From: Myxococcaceae bacterium
Lineage (GTDB): Bacteria; Myxococcota_A; Polyangia; Polyangiales; Ga0077539
DNA: 64,000 nt
Assembly: GCA_004297725.1 (NCBI GenBank)
Contig: SCUS01000084.1
Coordinates: forward strand, 16,122-80,121
Direction of reading: 5' to 3'
Part shown: positions 59,511 to 64,000 of the stretch, one piece after another
Numbering within the stretch: position 1 is the first letter of the stretch
Layout of the letters: each line of letters opens with the position of its first letter
Program-made: the position numbers and the translations under genes
The notes under the pieces: model-generated
What the model was told of the DNA's origin: nothing
Database searches by the model: none
Seen by the model: only the letters and a program-made list of their open reading frames with translations

Positions 59511-60095
59511 CTACGGCGTCGGGCGCGGAAGTGACCGCTCACGTTGCGGCGAGCATGTACGGCCGCCAGGTCGTCGAACGGGTGTCGGGCGAGCTTCCCG
59601 CCGAAGTGCGATGAGCGTCGACCAGCCGATCGCCATTGCACTGCGAGTCGCCGCGGCGCTCGACGGCCTGGGCGTCGCGAGGAGCGCGGGCCCCCAGACG
59701 ACCACGCCCAGGGTCGCGCCCATCCCCAGGAACATGAGCACCTCCCCACCCCGGAGGTGCGACTCCGCCCCACCGAACACCAGCGCCGCGGCGAGGGCCG
59801 CGTTCGCCGCCGCCAGCGGGACCGACAGCAGCCACGCGACGCGAAGGGAGGTTCCCATCAGGGTACGCGGCCAGCGCAGGAGGCGCGCCCACAGCGTCCC
59901 GAAGTCGAGGGTCGGCACGCCCACTCCGAACGCGGTGCTGGGGTTGCCGTCCAGATGCAGGCCGATCGCGGCGGTGAGCGCGGCGAGCGAGAGCCCGACG
60001 CCCGCGACGTTGAGACGCTCCAGCGCGCGCAGGTTGCGGAACGACGACGGGGTCACGACGACGATCGTGCGGCGGGGCCGTGCAACCCGTGTCAC
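59511..60095 (-). CDS. Hypothetical membrane protein
   Basis: 194 residues (GTG 60095) or 181 (GTG 60056). Three hydrophobic stretches: GVGLSLAALTAAIGLHL, AWLLSVPLAAANAALAAALVF and LMFLGMGATLGVVVWGPALL. The C-terminal 40 residues are Arg/Pro-rich. Not recognised. It lies inside the 1.9-kb segment bounded by the 29-bp repeat. It is divergent from the DUF4156-like lipoprotein. Confidence 0.5.
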   Translation of the reverse strand: MTRVARPRRTIVVVTPSSFRNLRALERLNVAGVGLSLAALTAAIGLHLDGNPSTAFGVGVPTLDFGTLWARLLRWPRTLMGTSLRVAWLLSVPLAAANAALAAALVFGGAESHLRGGEVLMFLGMGATLGVVVWGPALLATPRPSSAAATRSAMAIGWSTLIALRREARPTPVRRPGGRTCSPQRERSLPRPTP

Positions 60096-60163
60096 CGCTC
60101 CGCCCTCACGATCGAACCTCTCGCCCTCAAGCCGCCCCGCCGCCGTCCGATACCTCCCCTTCG

Positions 60164-60538
60164 ATGACGACCCTCGACCGGCCCCGCTTCGCCGCCCTGC
60201 TCGCTTCGGCCGCGCTCGCGATCGGCGGCTGTGCGACGTCGCTCACACCCGCGGGCCGCGCGGTCCGCTTCTCCGACAGCGTGACGACGTCGCGCTGCCG
60301 CGCCCTCGGTGAAGTCACGGCCGTCGACTCCGCGCTGGGCAGCCGCCAGCACGCCTGGAACGGCCTGCGCGAGGCGGCCGCGGCGCGCGCCGCGACGCAC
60401 GTCGTGCTCATCCCCTACGCCCCGAGCGGCGAGGGCTACTCCGTACAGCGGGCGCGCGCCTTCCGCTGCGGGGTATCGGGCAACCAACGCGGCACCCTCA
60501 CGGGCACCGATCCGCTGCAGTTGCCGGAACACCCATGA
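60164..60538 (+). CDS. DUF4156-like small lipoprotein
   Basis: 124 residues. Lipobox LAIGGC (Cys23). SRCRALGEVTAVDSALG and LREAAAARAATHVVLI fit the DUF4156 family of short exported lipoproteins, where Cys pairs and an R-A-A-x-x-x-A-N/T-H-V segment are seen. A later Cys (RAFRCGVSG) completes the pattern. Role unknown. ATG at 60164; a longer reading upstream is Pro/Arg-rich. Confidence 0.65.
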   Translation: MTTLDRPRFAALLASAALAIGGCATSLTPAGRAVRFSDSVTTSRCRALGEVTAVDSALGSRQHAWNGLREAAAARAATHVVLIPYAPSGEGYSVQRARAFRCGVSGNQRGTLTGTDPLQLPEHP

Positions 60539-60658
60539 CCCGAAACTCGCGCTGGCACCACGGCCGACCGGACGCTGCCGAGGACGGCGGCGGCCCGCTG
60601 GGGATCGTCTCGACCGACCAGCGCAGGCGCCAGGACATCCGCGAGCGATCGTCTGGCC

Positions 60659-60664
60659 TAGACT
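60659..60664 (+). promoter_or_regulatory. Putative -10 hexamer TAGACT, RibD-like gene
   Basis: TAGACT then CGCCGC and ATG at 60671, a 6-nt gap as at hutF. Confidence 0.35.
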
Positions 60665-60670
60665 CGCCGC

Positions 60671-61246
60671 ATGGGACTCTTGACCTTCAGCATCAACGTC
60701 ACCCTGGACGGCTGCGTCGACCACCGGGAGGGAATCGCCGACGACGAGACTCACGACTTCTTCACCCGCCTCATGGACGAGGGCGGGGCGATGCTGTGGG
60801 GCCGCGTCACCTACGAGATGATGGAGAGCTACTGGCCGGCGGTCGCCCGCGGCGACGAGGAGGCGCCGCCGGCGATGCGCGAGTGGGCGGTCAAGCTGGA
60901 GGCCAAGCCGAAGTACGTGGTGTCGTCGACGCGAAGGGACTTCCCGTGGACCAACAGCCACCACATCGTCGGCGACCTGCGCACGGGCGTGCAGAAGCTC
61001 AAGGACGCGACCCCGGCCGGCGTGCTCCTCGGTAGCGGCAGGCTCGCGACCGAGCTGGACCGGCTGGATCTGGTCGACGAGTACAAGTTCCTCGTCCACC
61101 CCAGGATCGCCGGCCACGGCCCGACCCTCTACCAGAGCGGGCTGCCCAGCACGCGACGGCTCGAGCTGGTCTCGGCGAGGCCGCTCCGCAGCGGCGCGGT
61201 CGCCATGCACTACCGGCGCGCGCTGACTCATTCACACGGCCGTTGA
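60671..61246 (+). CDS. Dihydrofolate reductase / RibD C-terminal family protein
   Basis: 191 residues. LTFSINVTLDGCVD at the start, MLWGRVTYEMMESYWP in the middle and LLGSGRLATELDRLDLVDEYKFLVHPRIAG near the end are the typical RibD_C/DHFR-like blocks. This group (YyaP/YwjB-like) binds NADPH, and the reaction is generally unproven. It is not a canonical FolA. It is the last plus-strand gene before the right 29-bp repeat. Confidence 0.88.
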   Translation: MGLLTFSINVTLDGCVDHREGIADDETHDFFTRLMDEGGAMLWGRVTYEMMESYWPAVARGDEEAPPAMREWAVKLEAKPKYVVSSTRRDFPWTNSHHIVGDLRTGVQKLKDATPAGVLLGSGRLATELDRLDLVDEYKFLVHPRIAGHGPTLYQSGLPSTRRLELVSARPLRSGAVAMHYRRALTHSHGR

Positions 61247-61267
61247 TCGAGTCCGTCTGTATCGAAG

Positions 61268-61296
61268 AGGCGTCGGAGGTCATCGGGCGCACAGCG
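61268..61296 (+). repeat. 29-bp direct repeat, right copy
   Basis: Exact copy of 59334-59362, ending 1 nt before the stop of the lipoprotein gene that reads leftward from 62668. Confidence 0.97.
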
Positions 61297-61297
61297 C

Positions 61298-62668
61298 TCA
61301 ATGCCAGTGGTGGTGGTGCCCGCCGCCCGAGCGCGTCCCGCCCTGCGGGGCGCTGAGCCCTCGGACCAGCGAGGCCTGCTCCGCGGTGAGCGGGTTGTTC
61401 GCCAGGGTCGCGCCCGACGCGCGGGGGTCACCCAGCCGTGCCAGCGCCAGCAGCGCGTGCTGCCGCGCGCCCGCGCCCGCCCCCTCGTCGCTCGCAAGCC
61501 GCCACAGGCCGTCGCGCGCCCTGCTCGTGTCGCCCAGCACGATGGAGCACAGCGCCGTCGCGGGGTCGCCCTCGTCGGACGCGGGCCGTCCGCCTCCCGA
61601 GGTCGGCAGCCGCGTGACGCCCTCGGGCACCGGCATCCGGCGCAGCGTGGCGAGCGCCAGCTCCGTCCCGGCCTGCGGGTCGACCCGCGAGAGCGCCCAC
61701 TGCGCCGAGAGCCACTCGTCGTAGGCGTCCCGGTGCGCCGAGCGCGCCGACGCGGAGGCATCGCCCGCGAGCGGCGGCGGCGGACCCGGCGACGCCAGCC
61801 GGAGCGCCCTCTCGCGCACCCCCGGCAGGCGCAGCTCGCCCGCCTCGCGCAGCAGCTCCACCCGACCGCGCGGCGGGCAGCGGGCATCGCAGGCCGCGAG
61901 TCGGCCCAGCACCAGCTCGCCGAGCGCCGTCGCCGCGCTCTCTCGGAGGGAACTTCGGATGGAGTCGGCGCACGACAGCCGCCCCCCGACGAGCGCGTCC
62001 CACACGACCTCGACGCTCGCCGGGTCGGCGCGGAAGAGCGCGTCCATCACCGGGTCGGGCGCGCGGCACGCGATCACCGCCGCGCGCACGGCCGCGACGC
62101 GAGACGTGAGCGATGCGCCGCACACCAGGTTCCAGCCGTGGCTGGTCACCGGCTCGCGCGCCACGAGCCCGTCGAGGAAGGCCGGGCCGTCGGGCTGCCG
62201 GGCCACCGCGTCCCGGGGAGGGAGCGAGGGCGCGAGGCCTCGCGGGAGCATGTACGTGCGCCCGCAATCCGACGGAACGAAGGCCAGCCGGGTCTCGGCC
62301 CCGGGGGCGCGCGCCGCGACCCAGGTGCCCTCGGCCGTGTCGCGACGGGCGAGCTCTCCGTGCGCCGAGGCGCAGAGGCGCCGCACCTCGCCGCAGTCCG
62401 AGGAGGGGTACCGCGGACCGGTCAGCTCGGCGGACTCCGTCTCGCGGCCGCGCTCCACCGTGAAGCGCCACCGCGCGGTGCAGCCCCGGAGCACCGTCGC
62501 GCCGCCGAGGTCGACCTCGGTGTGGGGGTCGCAGCTCACCCGGGCCGTCCACCCTGCGCCCGCGAGGTGACCGGTGTCGTAGCTGCGGCAGCCCGACCAG
62601 CGCGAGAGGCAGCCCGCCGCGAGCACCGCCGCGGCGAGCGAGGCCCGGCGCAGCACGGAGCGTGTCAT
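61298..62668 (-). CDS. Large lipoprotein with natural His-rich C terminus
   Basis: 456 residues. Lipobox VLAAGC (Cys20). About 10 Cys in the mature part (for example CRSYD, SCDPH, GCTARW, DCGEVRRLC). The middle third looks helical, HEAT-like (LGELVLGRLAACDARCPPRG, SLRESAATALG, ALLALARLGDPRASG). The chain ends GGGHHHHWH, a natural His cluster that could bind metal. Not assigned to a family. The gene follows the outer-membrane protein gene by 29 nt. Confidence 0.65.
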   Translation of the reverse strand: MTRSVLRRASLAAAVLAAGCLSRWSGCRSYDTGHLAGAGWTARVSCDPHTEVDLGGATVLRGCTARWRFTVERGRETESAELTGPRYPSSDCGEVRRLCASAHGELARRDTAEGTWVAARAPGAETRLAFVPSDCGRTYMLPRGLAPSLPPRDAVARQPDGPAFLDGLVAREPVTSHGWNLVCGASLTSRVAAVRAAVIACRAPDPVMDALFRADPASVEVVWDALVGGRLSCADSIRSSLRESAATALGELVLGRLAACDARCPPRGRVELLREAGELRLPGVRERALRLASPGPPPPLAGDASASARSAHRDAYDEWLSAQWALSRVDPQAGTELALATLRRMPVPEGVTRLPTSGGGRPASDEGDPATALCSIVLGDTSRARDGLWRLASDEGAGAGARQHALLALARLGDPRASGATLANNPLTAEQASLVRGLSAPQGGTRSGGGHHHHWH

Positions 62669-62697
62669 CGCCGGGGCGTACGATGCAGCGCGCGGGG

Positions 62698-63756
62698 TCA
62701 CTGCAGGCCGGGCAGCTGCGTCCTCACCCCGATGCTGGCGAAGAGCGTGTCGGTGAGCGCGACGTTGCGGCCCCAGAGGCCGCGCGTGTACCCGAGGTTG
62801 AGCTCGACGTCGCGGTTGACGCGGACGATGGCGCCGACGCCGAACTCCACGAGGTCGCGCTCCAGGCGCAGCTCGCGCAGCAGGAGGTTGCGGGTGCCGT
62901 CGTACTCGACGGCGGGGAGGTCGGGGTCCTGCGCGGCGACGGAGACCCCGATGACGCGGCCGCCGGTGACGCTCACGCTGGCCTGGGCCCAGGCGTAGAA
63001 GAGCAGGCTGGCGCCGACCGACTGGCCCGCGCGCACGGCCCCGACCACCTGCTGGCCCGCGCCGCCGAAGCGGCCGTTGAAGCCCGCGTCGACGCGCAGG
63101 AAGGTGCGCGTCGGGAAGGCGTAGCCCAGGAGGAGCTCGGGCTGCAGGTCGAGCTGCCCGTCGCCGAGCGTGACGTCGTCGCGGACGTTCTGGGGGTCGG
63201 CGTAGCGCTCGGGGTTCCGGGCGAACTCGGCGGCGGTCTGCGGGCGGTCGCCGAAGGTTCCGCTCGGGCCGACGTAGCCGGTGGGGGCCTTCATGCGCAG
63301 GCCGACGGCGAAGGCGAAGGGGCGCAGCGCGAGGCGGTAGCGCGCCGAGAGGTAGAGGTCGCCGATGCCCGTGGCGGTGCGCGAGAGGTTGATGATGTTG
63401 CGGCGGTAGAAGTCCGCGGCGGGCTGCGTCGAGGCCGGGTCGCGCTGCGCGAGGATCACCGGGTCGGAGGTGTACGCCACCGTGCGGATGGGCAGCGCGA
63501 CCTCGAGCTCGAGGCGCTCGGTGATGCCCGCGCGCAGGCCGAGGGTGAAGGTGTTGCCGACGTAGTGGCCGTTGAGGGGAAAGCTGCGGGAGGGGCCCCG
63601 CTCGAAGAACTCCCGGGTGGCCGTCTGGTACTGGAAGGTCCCCTGGAAGACGATGGTGCCGCGAGGGAGGGTCCACGGCGAGGCGCCCGCCGGGGCGGTC
63701 ACGAGCGCGGCGGCGGCGGCGGCGAGAACCGCGGCGAGGCGGGGCGGACAGGGCAT
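62698..63756 (-). CDS. Outer-membrane beta-barrel protein (alpha-amylase/phenol degradation meta-type transporter-like)
   Basis: About 352 residues. Signal peptide ending near PAGASPW. Alternating strands are LPRGTIVFQGTFQYQTAT, TFTLGLRAGITERLELEVALPI, IGDLYLSARYRLAL, FAVGLRMKAPTGYVG and LNLGYTRGLWGRNVALT. The pattern GITERLELEVALPI...GIGDLYLSARYRL and MKAPTG resembles the transporter-type outer-membrane family found beside aromatic degradation genes. Substrate is unknown. An upstream ATG at 63780 is possible. It lies between the partial Pro-rich gene and the lipoprotein gene on the same strand. Confidence 0.65.
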   Translation of the reverse strand: MPCPPRLAAVLAAAAAALVTAPAGASPWTLPRGTIVFQGTFQYQTATREFFERGPSRSFPLNGHYVGNTFTLGLRAGITERLELEVALPIRTVAYTSDPVILAQRDPASTQPAADFYRRNIINLSRTATGIGDLYLSARYRLALRPFAFAVGLRMKAPTGYVGPSGTFGDRPQTAAEFARNPERYADPQNVRDDVTLGDGQLDLQPELLLGYAFPTRTFLRVDAGFNGRFGGAGQQVVGAVRAGQSVGASLLFYAWAQASVSVTGGRVIGVSVAAQDPDLPAVEYDGTRNLLLRELRLERDLVEFGVGAIVRVNRDVELNLGYTRGLWGRNVALTDTLFASIGVRTQLPGLQ

Positions 63757-63812
63757 CGGGCGCAGACCTTCGCTTGGCATGAGGAGTGATCTGGATGGTC
63801 GGGCCGGCGGGG

Positions 63813-64000
63813 TCAGAACGTGAACGGCGCCTCCGGCTCGGGCGGCGGACGTCGCGGCGCGGCTGGCGGTGCGGCAGGCGCGACCACGGTTGGAGGCGGC
63901 GGCGCGGCTGGCGGTGCGGTCGGCGCGACCACGATCGTCGGAGGCGGCGGCGCGACGGGCGCCGGAGGCGGCGGCACGACGGGTGGCGGAGCGGCGGCCA
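63813..64000 (-). CDS. C-terminal end of a Pro/Ala-rich protein (partial)
   Basis: Reading from the window edge leftward gives about 62 residues of almost only Pro, Ala and Val, ending EPEAPFTF before a TGA at 63813-63815. The start lies outside. Similar tails end Ser/Thr kinases (as at 16138) and TonB-like proteins in these genomes; the identity cannot be told. Confidence 0.6.
   Translation of the reverse strand, partial: AAAPPPVVPPPPAPVAPPPPTIVVAPTAPPAAPPPPTVVAPAAPPAAPRRPPPEPEAPFTF

Noticed and set aside
1..64000. tRNA, rRNA or riboswitch genes
   Set aside because: No cloverleaf ending in CCA-type acceptor stems or known rRNA blocks were recognised by eye. A tRNAscan-SE or Infernal run would settle it; a hit would refute this.

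Overview
The window is high-GC DNA (clearly above 65 % by eye) with dense genes on both strands and many 4-nt start/stop overlaps. Several features point to Myxococcota, most likely the Polyangiales/Sandaracinaceae side. These are a Pknb-type Ser/Thr kinase with a Pro-rich tail, many lipoproteins with Asp/Pro/Thr-rich stalks after the lipobox, RCC1, FG-GAP, lamin-tail and fibrinogen-like surface proteins, HutF and an FA2H-like hydroxylase. This placement is inference; no rRNA or tRNA is present to confirm it.

Layout. 1-3.3 kb: the end of an acyltransferase-3 gene, hutF, and the ribosomal operon rpsF-rpsR-rplI. 3.5-8.0 kb: a HEAT-repeat protein, a methyltransferase, a fatty-acid-hydroxylase-like protein and the glutathione-dependent formaldehyde pair adhC-fghA. 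8.3-25 kb: a LamB-like porin, a DUF72 protein with a degenerate gamma-glutamyltransferase-like partner, a GT39-type glycosyltransferase, surface lipoproteins, and a Ser/Thr kinase divergent from a cyclic-nucleotide-binding-domain protein. 25-31 kb: small redox enzymes (nitroreductase, VOC protein, LLM flavin oxidoreductase, MDR, SDR). 31-34 kb: a ferritin-like protein overlapping a low-affinity iron permease, then MlaF-like and MlaD-like genes without an MlaE. 34-41 kb: an NtrC-type regulator and more exported proteins. 41-53 kb: an NTPase, a multi-PAS hybrid histidine kinase, an amine oxidase, an RCC1 lipoprotein with an M23 peptidase, and a two-gene unit resembling a Panacea-type toxin-antitoxin pair. 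53-64 kb: an outer-membrane protein, an ADP-ribosylglycohydrolase, SDR, MDR and PHP genes, a RibD-like protein, lipoproteins and another outer-membrane protein.

The strongest unexplained signal is four large palindromic elements, each placed just after a stop codon. Two (4196-4350 and 8042-8217) share a GC-rich core with perfect 58- and 51-bp arms. Two (41217-41643 and 50931-51356) share a nested-hairpin module of about 54 nt that occurs three times, two copies being identical over 53 nt. The second of these lies directly upstream of the Panacea-like pair. Other points are TANNNT-like hexamers 6-10 nt before many start codons (possible leaderless mRNAs), a 29-bp direct repeat bracketing 1.9 kb, an orphan RCC1 blade, and a probable one-base frame break at the start of an SDR gene.
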